A DNA stretch of 64,000 bases from Lachnospiraceae bacterium (GTDB lineage: Bacteria; Bacillota; Clostridia; Lachnospirales; Lachnospiraceae), in the NCBI GenBank assembly GCA_022845955.1, contig AP025576.1, positions 1,178,001 to 1,242,000 on the forward strand, read 5' to 3'. Of the stretch, positions 52,990 to 62,558 are shown piece after piece (positions within the stretch are counted from its first letter, which is position 1; each line of letters starts with the position of its first letter). The notes beneath the pieces were generated by a model that saw nothing but the letters and a program-made list of their open reading frames with translations, ran no database searches and was not told where the DNA came from. A program made the position numbers and the translations under genes.

Positions 52990-54192
52990 ATGAATGAAAT
53001 TCAGTTAAAGTACGGCTGTAACCCCAATCAGAAGCCATCCCGCATTTATATGGAGGAGGAAAGGGAATTGCCGGGTAATTCACGAAGGGAATTGCCTGTC
53101 AGCGTACGGAACGGCAGGCCCGGTTATATCAATTTCCTGGATGCATTAAACGGCTGGCAGCTGGTGAAAGAGCTGAAGGAGGCGACCGGCCTTCCTGCGG
53201 CCACTTCCTTTAAACATGTATCCCCTGCAGGCGCGGCAGTGGGGCTTCCTCTGTCCGACACCCTGGCAAAGATTTACTGGGTGGATGACCTGGGAGAGCT
53301 TTCTCCTCTTGCCTGTGCTTATGCAAGGGCCAGAGGGGCAGACCGCATGTCCTCCTTCGGCGATTTTATTTCCCTTTCCGACATCTGCGATGCCGATACG
53401 GCAAGGCTGATTAAAAGAGAGGTATCCGACGGGGTAATCGCCCCAGGCTATACGGACGAGGCTCTGGAAATCCTGAAGCAGAAGAAAAAAGGGAATTATA
53501 ATGTGATTCAGATCGATCCCTCTTATCAGCCGGATCCGCTGGAAAGAAAACAGGTGTATGGAATCACTTTTGAGCAGGGAAGAAATGAGCTGTGTATCGA
53601 CGAGGCGCTTCTTTCCAATATAGTGACGGAAAATAAGGATATCCCGGCACAGGCCGTAATTGATATGAAAATCGCCCTCATTACGCTGAAATACACCCAG
53701 TCCAATTCCGTATGCTATGTGAAAGACGGCCAGGCCATCGGAATCGGGGCCGGACAGCAGTCCAGAATCCATTGTACGCGTCTGGCAGGAAGCAAGGCGG
53801 ATAACTGGTTCCTGCGCCAGTCCCCCCAGGTGCTTTCCCTTCGCTTTGCAGACGGCCTGGGACGTGCGGACAGAGATAACGCCATAGATGTTTATATGAG
53901 CGATGATTATATGGACGTGCTGGCTGACGGTGTGTGGGAGAGGACTTTCAAGGAAAAGCCTCCGGTTTTCACAAGAGAAGAGAGAAAAGAATGGCTGGCT
54001 AAGCTGGAAAATGTAACCCTTGGCTCCGATGCCTTTTTCCCCTTCTTCGATAACATTGACCGTGCGTACAGAAGCGGCGTGAAGTATATCGTACAGCCCG
54101 GCGGATCCGTGCGGGATGATGCGGTTATCGATGCCTGCAACCGATATGGGATGGCAATGGTGTTTACCGGAATACGTCTGTTCCATCATTAA
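52990..54192 (+). CDS. purH: Stand-alone AICAR transformylase (PurH C-terminal half)
   Basis: This 400-residue protein formylates AICAR to FAICAR with 10-formyl-tetrahydrofolate. It contains only the transformylase part of PurH: LKYGCNPNQKPSRIY at the start, TSFKHVSPAGAAVG with the catalytic Lys-His pair, ALITLKYTQSNSVCYV, GIGAGQQSRIHCTRLAG and FFPFFDNIDRA. The MGS-like cyclohydrolase domain of ordinary PurH (about 190 residues) is absent and PurO next door supplies it. ATG 52990 follows ACAGGAGAAAA. The ZTP riboswitch senses its own substrate branch. Confidence 0.92.
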   Translation: MNEIQLKYGCNPNQKPSRIYMEEERELPGNSRRELPVSVRNGRPGYINFLDALNGWQLVKELKEATGLPAATSFKHVSPAGAAVGLPLSDTLAKIYWVDDLGELSPLACAYARARGADRMSSFGDFISLSDICDADTARLIKREVSDGVIAPGYTDEALEILKQKKKGNYNVIQIDPSYQPDPLERKQVYGITFEQGRNELCIDEALLSNIVTENKDIPAQAVIDMKIALITLKYTQSNSVCYVKDGQAIGIGAGQQSRIHCTRLAGSKADNWFLRQSPQVLSLRFADGLGRADRDNAIDVYMSDDYMDVLADGVWERTFKEKPPVFTREERKEWLAKLENVTLGSDAFFPFFDNIDRAYRSGVKYIVQPGGSVRDDAVIDACNRYGMAMVFTGIRLFHH

Positions 54193-54293
54193 TCGGGAAT
54201 GATTCCGGCCGGACATTCCTTTTCCGTCCCGGGGACACCGCTAAGCCGGCGGGCGGAAGGCCTTTCGGCAGCTGCGGCGTTTGTGTAAAGTGA

Positions 54294-54346
54294 AAAAACG
54301 GAGCCTTTATCCCAATTTTTACCATTTGGATAAAGGCTCCGTTTTT
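54294..54346. terminator. Strong bidirectional terminator
   Basis: AAAAACGGAGCCTTTATCC and its perfect complement form a 19-bp stem with a 15-base loop, ending in TTTTT. It separates the purine operon from the convergent DUF975 gene. Confidence 0.92.
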
Positions 54347-54384
54347 CTATTGCTCCCAAAACGACGAATCAAGTTGAAAATTGA

Positions 54385-55290
54385 TTACTGTGGATTGGAA
54401 TTATTATTTTGCTGGCCGTCAGGTGTGTATCCCTGCTGTGGGCCGCCCTGCTGGTAATTGGGATCATATCCCTGCTGATAAGGGTTGCCGAAGCCCTGCT
54501 GGCCGTAGCCCTGCTGCTGGCCGCCGTTTTGCTGGTAGCCGCCCTGCTGATAACCGTTTGGCTGGTAACCATTCTGCTGGTAACCGCCGTAGCCTGCTCC
54601 ATAGCCATACTGCTGCTGATAGCTGCCGCCGTATTTCAGGCTGTTATAGAATGCCGCATTGGTGATTTCCACATAAGGAGTGACATAAAGCCCCGCGAGG
54701 CCGCAGGTAATGCCAGCCAGGAGAAACCAGAGAATGAAGGAAAGATCCAGTACGAACTTATCCATCTTGTGTCCGTACATCATGGCTTTGCTTTCATTAA
54801 TACAGTCCATAATCCCTTTTTCCGGATTTTCCGCAAGTATGTAATAAGCCTGGGAATAACGGTACATGGCAACGATTCCGGGAACCCACAGCAGCAGGGA
54901 CCATGCGAATACAAAGAAGCCCATGACGATGTTCAGGCCCCAGATTTTCAGACAGTAACGGGCATAAGCGAACAGGTCGTTAATTCCGGCCGGCTGCCTG
55001 TTGATAACACGAAGCGTATATGCGGTATAACCCATCTGCAGAAAACCCGTAACCAGTGTGGAAACAAGGGAAAGCAGAAGGGAAGGTATCATCATACCCG
55101 CATAAATGGCGGCTGCAGCGTCCGGATCCGAAACAAGGGCGGTAAATGCGCTGGAAAAACCGGACATCATGGAAATTACAAAGCTGATTGCAGCAAGAAT
55201 GACCATGTATACCAGAGAAACAAGGGCGGGGTGGGGATTGGCCTGCTGCATGGCAGCTTTGGCATCCATTTTCAGTTGTACGCGATCCAT
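54385..55290 (-). CDS. DUF975-family membrane protein with a Gln/Tyr/Gly/Asn-rich tail
   Basis: This 301-residue protein has five to six membrane segments up to about residue 215, with DUF975-type features: MGYTAYTLRVINRQPAGIND, then LLLWVPGIVAMYRYSQAYYILAENP and SKAMMYGHKMDKFVLDL. The last 85 residues are a cytoplasmic low-complexity tail of repeated GYQQNGYQ-like units (YQQQYGYGAGYGGYQQNGYQ onward), almost free of charge, like prion-type or condensate-forming segments. ATG 55290 has AGGAGG nine bases upstream; the longer open frame from 55332 has no site. Function unknown. The 367-base gap to the next gene also holds a TATAAT on the minus strand near 55349. Confidence 0.82.
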   Translation of the reverse strand: MDRVQLKMDAKAAMQQANPHPALVSLVYMVILAAISFVISMMSGFSSAFTALVSDPDAAAAIYAGMMIPSLLLSLVSTLVTGFLQMGYTAYTLRVINRQPAGINDLFAYARYCLKIWGLNIVMGFFVFAWSLLLWVPGIVAMYRYSQAYYILAENPEKGIMDCINESKAMMYGHKMDKFVLDLSFILWFLLAGITCGLAGLYVTPYVEITNAAFYNSLKYGGSYQQQYGYGAGYGGYQQNGYQPNGYQQGGYQQNGGQQQGYGQQGFGNPYQQGYDPNYQQGGPQQGYTPDGQQNNNSNPQ

Positions 55291-55493
55291 AGTAAGTATC
55301 CTCCTCAAAAAAGCATGTATTTTGATGCTCAAAATATGAAAACATTATATCACTACATAGTAAGATATGCTACCAAGAAACATAAATTTTACAATTATTA
55401 ATGAGTTGACTGCTTTCCGGGTTTAAAAATGCGGTCAATAAATATTTCCCACCTGCGCGGACTTGTCTGAACAATTACGGAAAAAGCCGGAAA

Positions 55494-55517
55494 ACGGGGA
55501 TTTCCCGTATTTTTTCT
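55494..55517. terminator. Short terminator upstream of glnS
   Basis: ACGGGGA and TTTCCCGT form a short stem followed by ATTTTTTC. No gene on the plus strand precedes it closely, so its role is unclear; it may act on antisense or readthrough transcription from the purine operon. Confidence 0.45.
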
Positions 55518-55546
55518 TTGCGTATTCCGAATACTTATGATAAGAT
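55518..55546 (+). promoter_or_regulatory. Promoter of glnS
   Basis: TTGCGT and TAAGAT are 17 bases apart, about 110 bases before the ATG. Confidence 0.6.
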
Positions 55547-55657
55547 AGTCTGTAATAATAAAGTAAGGTTCAAGGAGGGAGTACCCGCCTGGTAAGGAAG
55601 GCCAAAAACCCGGATGCAGTGTATGCCGGGAGCGGCCCAGGAGGCGGGAAAAAGAGC

Positions 55658-57325
55658 ATGAGTGAGATAAGCAAGAATTTTATTGAACAGATAATTGATA
55701 AGGATCTGGCTGAGGGCGTATATGAGACGGTGCACACCCGGTTTCCGCCGGAACCGAATGGATATCTGCATATCGGACATGCCAAAAGTATCCTTTTAAA
55801 TTCCGGGCTTGCCAAGGAATACGGCGGAAAATTCAACCTCCGTTTTGATGATACAAACCCCACTAAGGAAAAGCAGGAATTCGTGGAATCCATTAAGGAG
55901 GACGTGAAATGGCTGGGCGCCGATTGGGAGGACAGGCTTTTCTTTGCCTCCAATTATTTCAGTCAGATGTACGAGGCGGCCGTTAAGCTGATTCAAAAAG
56001 GGAAAGCTTATGTGTCCGATCTCACTGCGGAGCAGATCCGGGAATACAGAGGTACGCTGACGGAACCCGGCAAAGAGGATCCGGGCAGCAGCCGGAGTGT
56101 GGAAGAAAACCTGGAGCTGTTCGAAAAAATGAAGGAAGGCGCATATGCTGACGGGGAAAAGGTTCTCCGCGCCAGAATTGATATGACTTCTCCAAACATG
56201 AACATGCGGGATCCGGTGATTTACCGTGTGGCCCATATGAGCCATCATAATACGGGAGATACCTGGTGCATTTATCCCATGTATGATTTTGCCCATCCTA
56301 TCGAGGATGCCATTGAAGGGATCACCCATTCCATCTGTACGCTGGAATTTGAAGATCACAGGCCATTGTACGACTGGGTGGTCAGAGAGCTGGAGTATCC
56401 CCGCCCTCCTAAGCAGATAGAATTTGCCAAGATGTATCTTACAAATGTGGTAACCGGCAAGAGATATATCAAGAGACTGGTGGAGGACGGCATTGTGGAC
56501 GGTTGGGATGATCCCCGCCTTGTGTCCGTTGCGGCTTTGCGGAGAAGGGGCTTTACCCCGGAAGCCATTCAGATGTTTGTGGATTTGTGCGGCGTTTCCA
56601 AGAGCAACTCCTCCGTGGATTATGCCATGCTGGAATACTGCATCCGGGAAGATCTGAAGCTGAAAAAGCCCAGGGTAATGGCGGTTCTGGATCCTGTCAG
56701 ACTGGTAATTGACAACTATCCCGAAGGACAGATCGAGATGCTGGAGGCGCCCAATAACCTGGAAAATGAAGAACTGGGCAGCCGGCAGATACCATTCGGG
56801 AGAGAATTATATATCGAACGGGAAGATTTCATGGAAGAGCCTCCCAGAAAATATTTCCGCCTTTTCCCCGGCAATGAGGTACGCCTCATGAATGCGTATT
56901 TCGTTACCTGTACCGGTTTTGAAAAGGACGCGGACGGCAATGTCACGGTGGTGCATTGTACCTATGATCCGGAGACAAAATCCGGAAGCGGCTTCAATGC
57001 CCGCAAGGTAAAGGGAACCATCCACTGGGTATGTGCCGGTGAGGCCTTTAAGGCGCAGGTCCGTCTGTATGAAAATATTATCGACGAAGAAAAAGGTGTC
57101 TATAATGAGGACGGCAGCCTGAACCTGAATCCCAAATCCCTTGTGGTCAAGGAATGCTACCTGGAGCCTTCCCTGAAGGAGGCCTCCGCTTTTGAAAGCT
57201 TCCAGTTTGTAAGACAGGGCTTTTTCTGTGTGGATTATAAGGACTCCAAACCCGGTGAACCGGTATTCAACCGCGTGGTATCATTAAAGAGTTCCTTCAA
57301 GCTGCCGAAAACGGATGGTAGATAA
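55658..57325 (+). CDS. glnS: Glutaminyl-tRNA synthetase
   Basis: This 555-residue class Ib synthetase charges tRNA(Gln) directly. The HIGH motif is at residues 38-41 in [10 protein letters not shown], and [10 protein letters not shown] and [26 protein letters not shown] identify it within the GlnRS/GluRS group. The C-terminal third is the paired beta-barrel anticodon domain. The usual KMSKS-type loop (MSKRKL in E. coli) is replaced by [12 protein letters not shown] before DGWDDPR, a variant still rich in Lys and Arg. ATG 55658 follows AGGCGGGAAAAAGAG. Its presence means that GatCAB is not needed for Gln-tRNA here. Confidence 0.95.
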   Translation: MSEISKNFIEQIIDKDLAEGVYETVHTRFPPEPNGYLHIGHAKSILLNSGLAKEYGGKFNLRFDDTNPTKEKQEFVESIKEDVKWLGADWEDRLFFASNYFSQMYEAAVKLIQKGKAYVSDLTAEQIREYRGTLTEPGKEDPGSSRSVEENLELFEKMKEGAYADGEKVLRARIDMTSPNMNMRDPVIYRVAHMSHHNTGDTWCIYPMYDFAHPIEDAIEGITHSICTLEFEDHRPLYDWVVRELEYPRPPKQIEFAKMYLTNVVTGKRYIKRLVEDGIVDGWDDPRLVSVAALRRRGFTPEAIQMFVDLCGVSKSNSSVDYAMLEYCIREDLKLKKPRVMAVLDPVRLVIDNYPEGQIEMLEAPNNLENEELGSRQIPFGRELYIEREDFMEEPPRKYFRLFPGNEVRLMNAYFVTCTGFEKDADGNVTVVHCTYDPETKSGSGFNARKVKGTIHWVCAGEAFKAQVRLYENIIDEEKGVYNEDGSLNLNPKSLVVKECYLEPSLKEASAFESFQFVRQGFFCVDYKDSKPGEPVFNRVVSLKSSFKLPKTDGR

Positions 57326-57340
57326 TACAGGTAAGAAAGA

Positions 57341-58798
57341 ATGAATGATTTGGCGATTCAGCTGACGGATGACGGCAGCAAACATCTGTATGAACAGATA
57401 TATGAATACATCAGAGATGAAATTAAGGAGGGGAAGCTTCTGGCAGGAGAGAAGCTTCCCTCCACGCGTTCCCTGGCGGAATATCTCCAGGTCGCCCGCA
57501 GCACGGTGGAGCTGGCCTACGGGCAGCTGCTTTCGGAGGGCTATATAGAATCCTCCGCATACAGGGGCTATTATATCTGCCGGGTGGAAGAACTGTATCA
57601 GATTATGACGGATATGTCGGAGAAGAAGCAGCGTCTGCCGTACCCCGCAGGTCATTCTTTTGCCGGGGAAGAAACGGCAGGAACCGGCACGGCAGCAGGG
57701 GAAAGGGCCGGGAAACCATTCGCTTATGATTTTTCACCCAATGCCGTGGATATGAGCGTTTTTCCTTTCGGCACCTGGCGGAAAATTACGAAGGATATCT
57801 TAAGCGGTGACCGGAAAGAGCTGTTTGCGTTAGGAGAACCCCGGGGAGATGCGGAATTCAGAAAGACCATCTGCCGTTACCTCCATTCCTCCAGAGGGGT
57901 GAACGCATCTCCGGAACAGATCATTGTGGGGGCGGGAAATGATTACCTGTTACTGCTTCTGCAATATATTCTGGGGAAAAATATCCGCGCCGCGTTTGAA
58001 AACCCTTCCTACCGGAGAGCCTACCGTATTTTTTCCTCTTTTGCGGCAGAAACCGTGACAGTTCCTGTGGACGAAAGCGGGATTTCTGTAAAAGAGCTTG
58101 CCCGCAGCGGGGCGGATGTGGCCTATGTCATGCCCTCCCACCAGTATCCCACCGGTGTGGTAATGCCTATCGGAAGGCGGATGGAGCTTCTGAAATGGGC
58201 GGCGGAAGAGAAAGACAGATATTTGATCGAGGATGATTACGACAGTGAATTCCGGTACCGGGGAAAACCGGTGCCCTCCCTGCAGGCTTCCGACACGGCG
58301 GGAAAGGTGATCTATATCGGGACCTTTTCCAAATCCATCGCCCCGGCGATCCGTGTGAGCTACATGGTGCTGCCCCCGGCCCTGCTGAAGCGCTACGAAA
58401 AGGAATGTGCCTTTTTTTCCTCCACCGTATCCAGGATTGATCAGACGATACTGAACGAGTTTATTCGAAGCGGGGCGTTTGAAAGGCATTTGAATAAAAT
58501 GAGGAAGGTATATAAAGAAAAGCATGATATCCTGCTGGAAGAGCTGCGGCCATTCCTGAAAAAATACCGGCTTTCAGGGGAGTATGCCGGCCTGCATGTG
58601 CTTCTTTCTTCCAAAGGGGCGGCGGACGAAGAGGCGCTTATCCGGAAGGCGGAGGAGAAAGGGGTGCGGCTTTATGGTCTGCATGAGGCTGTCCTGGAGC
58701 CAGTGGAAAAAAAGGAAGCCACCGTGCTGCTGGGGTATGCCGGCCTGAAAAAAGAAGAGATAAAAGAGGGGATTTCCCTGCTAAAAGGGGTACTGTAG
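57341..58798 (+). CDS. MocR/PdxR-type regulator (GntR helix-turn-helix plus aminotransferase domain)
   Basis: This 485-residue protein has a GntR-type winged helix at residues 1-75 (LYEQIYEYIRDEIKEGKLLAGEKLPSTRSLAEYL in parts) joined by a linker to a fold-type I aminotransferase domain. The PLP lysine is K331 in GTFSKSIAP. Many MocR proteins are PdxR activators of vitamin B6 synthesis, others control GABA or taurine use; no such genes are next to it, so the target is open. It begins 15 bases after glnS and may be read from that transcript. Confidence 0.9.
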   Translation: MNDLAIQLTDDGSKHLYEQIYEYIRDEIKEGKLLAGEKLPSTRSLAEYLQVARSTVELAYGQLLSEGYIESSAYRGYYICRVEELYQIMTDMSEKKQRLPYPAGHSFAGEETAGTGTAAGERAGKPFAYDFSPNAVDMSVFPFGTWRKITKDILSGDRKELFALGEPRGDAEFRKTICRYLHSSRGVNASPEQIIVGAGNDYLLLLLQYILGKNIRAAFENPSYRRAYRIFSSFAAETVTVPVDESGISVKELARSGADVAYVMPSHQYPTGVVMPIGRRMELLKWAAEEKDRYLIEDDYDSEFRYRGKPVPSLQASDTAGKVIYIGTFSKSIAPAIRVSYMVLPPALLKRYEKECAFFSSTVSRIDQTILNEFIRSGAFERHLNKMRKVYKEKHDILLEELRPFLKKYRLSGEYAGLHVLLSSKGAADEEALIRKAEEKGVRLYGLHEAVLEPVEKKEATVLLGYAGLKKEEIKEGISLLKGVL

Positions 58799-58845
58799 AT
58801 AGGACAGCGGTGTAAGGAATTGCAGGAATGAAAGGAGAGGGTTAT

Positions 58846-60216
58846 ATGGAAATTGAAAATCTGGTACAAAGACAGCGTGCTTTTTATCATACGGGACGGA
58901 CAAGGGATGCGGCCTTTCGTATCGCGTCCCTGCAGAAGCTGGCGGAACGGATAGAAAAGTATGAGAAGGATATCAATGAAGCGCTGAGGAAGGATCTGAA
59001 CAAATCTGTTTTTGAAGGATATATGACGGAGGTGGGACTTACACTGAGTGAAATCCGCTTTCTGGCGAAGCATACGGCAGCCTGGAGCCGTCCGAAGAAG
59101 GTACGCACGCCTCTGGCCCAGTTCCATGCGAAAAGCTTTGTGGTGCAGGAGCCTTATGGAGTGTCTCTGGTGATGTCCCCCTGGAATTATCCTTTTATGC
59201 TTTCCCTGGAACCCGCCGCAGGAGCCATCGCGGCGGGAAACTGCTGTATCATCAAACCCTCGGCCTATGCCTGTGCCACTTCGTCTGTTCTGAAGAAAAT
59301 TATTGGCGAAACCTTTCCCGAGGAATATGTAGCGGTTGTGGAAGGCGGAAGGCAGGAAAATACGGAGCTGCTGGAACAGGAATTTGATTATATTTTCTTT
59401 ACCGGCAGTGTATCGGTGGGAAAGCTGGTGATGGAAAAGGCAGCGGCCCATCTCACCCCTGTCACGCTGGAGCTGGGCGGGAAAAGCCCCTGTATTGTGG
59501 AGCGGGACGCGAAGCTTTCCCTGGCGGCAAAACGGATCGTGTTCGGCAAATTTTTAAACAGCGGTCAGACCTGTGTGGCGCCGGATTACTGTTTTGTCCA
59601 CGAGGCGGTGAAGGACGAATTTATAGGCTGCCTGCAGAAATGGATTGACAAATTGATTGGAAAGCAGCCTTTCAGCAATCCGGATTATCCGAAGATGATC
59701 AATGAAAAACATTATGACAGGGTGCTCGGGCTTATAAAGGGGGAAAGCGTGGTCACAGGCGGCTGCGGCAAACGGGAAACGCTGCAGATCGCCCCTACTG
59801 TTTTGAAGGATGTCGGCGCGGATGCCCCGGTGATGCAGGAGGAAATTTTCGGGCCTGTGCTTCCGGTGCTGACTTACCGGGATATCCATGAGGTGGAGCA
59901 GTTTGTGGCCAGCCGGCCGAAACCTCTTGCCCTCTATCTGTTTACCGGGAGCCGGGAAACGGCCGACCGGATTCTGGGAACCCTTTCCTTTGGCGGCGGG
60001 TGCATCAATGATACCATTATTCATCTGGCTACCTCACAGATGGGATTCGGAGGCGTGGGTGCCAGCGGAATGGGAGCATATCACGGGAAAAAGAGTTTTG
60101 AAACCTTCAGCCATGCCAAATCCATTGTGGAAAAATCCACATGGATGGATATGCCCATTCGGTATATGCCTTATACGAAAGGGAAAGAGAGCATTTTGCG
60201 GAAGGTTCTGCGGTAG
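58846..60216 (+). CDS. Aldehyde dehydrogenase (class 3-like)
   Basis: This 456-residue NAD(P)-dependent enzyme oxidises aldehydes to acids. Catalytic residues are N114 in SPWNYP, E209 in LELGGKSP and C243 in NSGQTCVAPDY. The short length and the C-terminal GASGMGAYHGKKSFETFSH followed by a basic end place it with class 3/fatty-aldehyde dehydrogenases. ATG 58846 has AAAGGAGAGG four bases upstream and is preferred to ATG 58828. The substrate is unknown; detoxification of medium- or long-chain aldehydes is usual for the group. Confidence 0.93.
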   Translation: MEIENLVQRQRAFYHTGRTRDAAFRIASLQKLAERIEKYEKDINEALRKDLNKSVFEGYMTEVGLTLSEIRFLAKHTAAWSRPKKVRTPLAQFHAKSFVVQEPYGVSLVMSPWNYPFMLSLEPAAGAIAAGNCCIIKPSAYACATSSVLKKIIGETFPEEYVAVVEGGRQENTELLEQEFDYIFFTGSVSVGKLVMEKAAAHLTPVTLELGGKSPCIVERDAKLSLAAKRIVFGKFLNSGQTCVAPDYCFVHEAVKDEFIGCLQKWIDKLIGKQPFSNPDYPKMINEKHYDRVLGLIKGESVVTGGCGKRETLQIAPTVLKDVGADAPVMQEEIFGPVLPVLTYRDIHEVEQFVASRPKPLALYLFTGSRETADRILGTLSFGGGCINDTIIHLATSQMGFGGVGASGMGAYHGKKSFETFSHAKSIVEKSTWMDMPIRYMPYTKGKESILRKVLR

Positions 60217-60351
60217 GGCAGGTGCTGCCGGGGCAAAGGTTCCCGCCCGGGGTGCGGTGTGGTTCCGCTATGGCTGCGGCGGAATCCATTTTTTTATCGG
60301 CACCTGTGAAGCGTATTTGATTGGAATAACAAAGACAGAAGGAGAGAGCGC

Positions 60352-60726
60352 ATGGAAAAGCAGGTTTTAGTTTATGAATTTAAAGGACTGCGGCTGGGGC
60401 AGATGAGTAAGGCTTTGGAGAAACTGCCCTGTAAGATGCGGGTGGTGGAACGGGAAGAGTATGGAATGCCGTTAGGATATCTGGCAGGACTGGAGAAAAA
60501 GCCTGTTGCAGGAAAGCGGTATGAAGGAGAAGGGCTGGAGCAGGAAATGGTGGTATTCGCCGGTTTTGTGGGAGAGGATATCGATATGGCCCTTAAGGCG
60601 TTTTGCGAACATGGATTGGCGGGAGTGGGGCTGAAGGCGGTGGTAACGGAAACCAACAGAGGCTGGAACTCTTTGCAGTTGTTTGAGGAGCTGAAGAAGG
60701 AACATGCAATGATGCATGGAAAATAG
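60352..60726 (+). CDS. DUF3783-family protein
   Basis: This 124-residue soluble protein has the layout of DUF3783: VLVYEFKGLRLGQMSKALEKL at the start, then EMVVFAGFVGEDIDMALKAF and KAVVTETNRGWNSLQLFEELKKEH near the end. The family is small, mostly from Clostridia, and has no known function. The ATG follows GAAGGAGAGAG. It lies 57 bases before the YesM-type kinase start, possibly in one transcript. Confidence 0.8.
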   Translation: MEKQVLVYEFKGLRLGQMSKALEKLPCKMRVVEREEYGMPLGYLAGLEKKPVAGKRYEGEGLEQEMVVFAGFVGEDIDMALKAFCEHGLAGVGLKAVVTETNRGWNSLQLFEELKKEHAMMHGK

Positions 60727-60782
60727 AGTCCGATACTTTGCGGCAGGCTGCGGGGCATCTGATTTGCAGGACGGTGAGGAGA

Positions 60783-62558
60783 ATGGGAACAGGGGATAAC
60801 GCGGATTTTTTGGAGGAGGCCGGGATAAAAAAGGCTTCCTCCAAAGTTATGTTAAGTAAATGGATACTGCGCATGGTGGGAATTCTGTTGGGGATTCTTG
60901 CGGTGGGTATCAGCGTAAGCGCTTTTTTGGGAGGTTATATCAGGAAGCAGGCGGAGGAATCTATCAAGTCGGCTACAGAGTTCTATGCGAGGCAAATGGA
61001 TACCACGTTCCGGGATATTAATGACTATATGGGGGAGCTGGTTTTTCAGGATAAGGATGTCGCTATGACACGGTATGCGTCGGATACGCTTTTATTTATC
61101 CAGGCGGTGCAGAAGATTAATGAAAAGCTGGAATTTTACAGGGTAAAGCTGGGCGGGGATTTTACTTTTTTTATTTATTATCCGGAGCTGGATTATTTCG
61201 CCTCCTCGGAACGGGGAGAACGGGAGATTGTGGAATTTGCAGAATTGAAAAAGGCTGCAGCGGGGTACATAATGGAGGACTTTGCAGCAGAAGGGATCCA
61301 TGCCGGAAAAAAATGGCAGATTGCTGAAATCGGGGGAAAGAAGTATGTGTTGAATTATATATTCTTTGACGAGTGGTATGCCTGCTGTTTTATCGAAGCG
61401 GACAAGCTGGCGGATTCCGCGAATGTGATACACCTGGGCAGGGAATCCTATGTGACGCTGGTGACCGCGGACGGCATTCCCAGCAATCATACGGCAGAAT
61501 TGGAAGCAGGAGGATTTTACAAAGAAAATACCGGTGAGTCCCGGCTGAACACAAATGTGTTCGGCATGAAATATACCATAATCCATCAGCCGTTGGAATA
61601 TGCCCGGTTTGGCATCAGCGTTGTGGTACAGAATAACCGCAGCATGATGACGGTAGTCGTTCTGCAGATTATTATTGTCCTTTTTATCCTGGCCGGGATT
61701 GGAATTGCCGCTGTTTCGCTGTACCGGGTAAAGACGCGGGTGATAGAGCCTATGAAATTATTCAGTCAGAACCTGATGAAAATCCGGGAGGACAGCCAGG
61801 AGGTTTATTATGACAATGTGGAGATTGCGGAACTGGCGGAGGCAAATGCGCTGTTCCGTAATATCTGCGGGCAGATGAAGGAAATGAAGATACGGATGTA
61901 CGAACAGGAGCTTGCCCGGCAGAAACTGCAGATCGACTATATGCACCTGCAGATACAGCCGCATTTTTACATAAACTGTATGAGCCTGATTTATAATATG
62001 GCGGTAATGGGGGAGGACGATACTATCCAGCAGCTTTCCGCCTGTGTATCGGATTATTTCCGTTATATTTTCCGGGCCGACGGGGAACGGATAAGCCTGA
62101 GAGAGGAGCTGCGGCATGTGGGGAATTATCTGGAAATCTGCAGGATCCGTTATAAGGAGCGTCTTACTTTCCGGGTGGAAGAGGGGGAGGGAACCGGTGA
62201 GGTGGATATCCCGCCTCTCCTTTTGCATACCTTTGTGGAAAACTCCGTGAAATATGCGGCGGGCAGTGGAAAAGCAACAGAAATCCTGGTATGTGCACGA
62301 CAGATGGAAGAGGAAGGAATCGTGGAAATCCGGGTAGAGGATAATGGGACCGGTTTTCCGGAAAGTGTGCTGGAGAGTCTGCGGGCAGAAGAGGATATCG
62401 TAACGGAGAAAGGTACGCGGATAGGTATCCGCAACGGCATCACCAGGCTGGCACTGATTTATGGCCCTGCGGCCGGCGTACGTTTTGAAAACAGAGAAGA
62501 AGGCGGTGCCGGAGTGATTATCAGGCTTCCTGCTGCGGAAAGAAGAGAGATGGCATGA
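60783..62558 (+). CDS. YesM-type sensor histidine kinase
   Basis: This 591-residue kinase has a membrane helix at about residues 28-50, an extracytoplasmic sensor of about 230 residues, a second helix near 295-320, a HAMP region and a HisKA_5HT/His_kinase-type core. The phosphorylated His is H394 in QIQPHFYINCMS, a variation on the usual NPHFLYNTL. The ATPase part shows FVENSVKYA, VEDNGTGFP and GIGI-type glycine motifs. ATG 60783 follows GTGAGGAG. It overlaps the YesN gene by four bases. This family usually senses extracellular sugars or polysaccharides. Confidence 0.93.
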   Translation: MGTGDNADFLEEAGIKKASSKVMLSKWILRMVGILLGILAVGISVSAFLGGYIRKQAEESIKSATEFYARQMDTTFRDINDYMGELVFQDKDVAMTRYASDTLLFIQAVQKINEKLEFYRVKLGGDFTFFIYYPELDYFASSERGEREIVEFAELKKAAAGYIMEDFAAEGIHAGKKWQIAEIGGKKYVLNYIFFDEWYACCFIEADKLADSANVIHLGRESYVTLVTADGIPSNHTAELEAGGFYKENTGESRLNTNVFGMKYTIIHQPLEYARFGISVVVQNNRSMMTVVVLQIIIVLFILAGIGIAAVSLYRVKTRVIEPMKLFSQNLMKIREDSQEVYYDNVEIAELAEANALFRNICGQMKEMKIRMYEQELARQKLQIDYMHLQIQPHFYINCMSLIYNMAVMGEDDTIQQLSACVSDYFRYIFRADGERISLREELRHVGNYLEICRIRYKERLTFRVEEGEGTGEVDIPPLLLHTFVENSVKYAAGSGKATEILVCARQMEEEGIVEIRVEDNGTGFPESVLESLRAEEDIVTEKGTRIGIRNGITRLALIYGPAAGVRFENREEGGAGVIIRLPAAERREMA

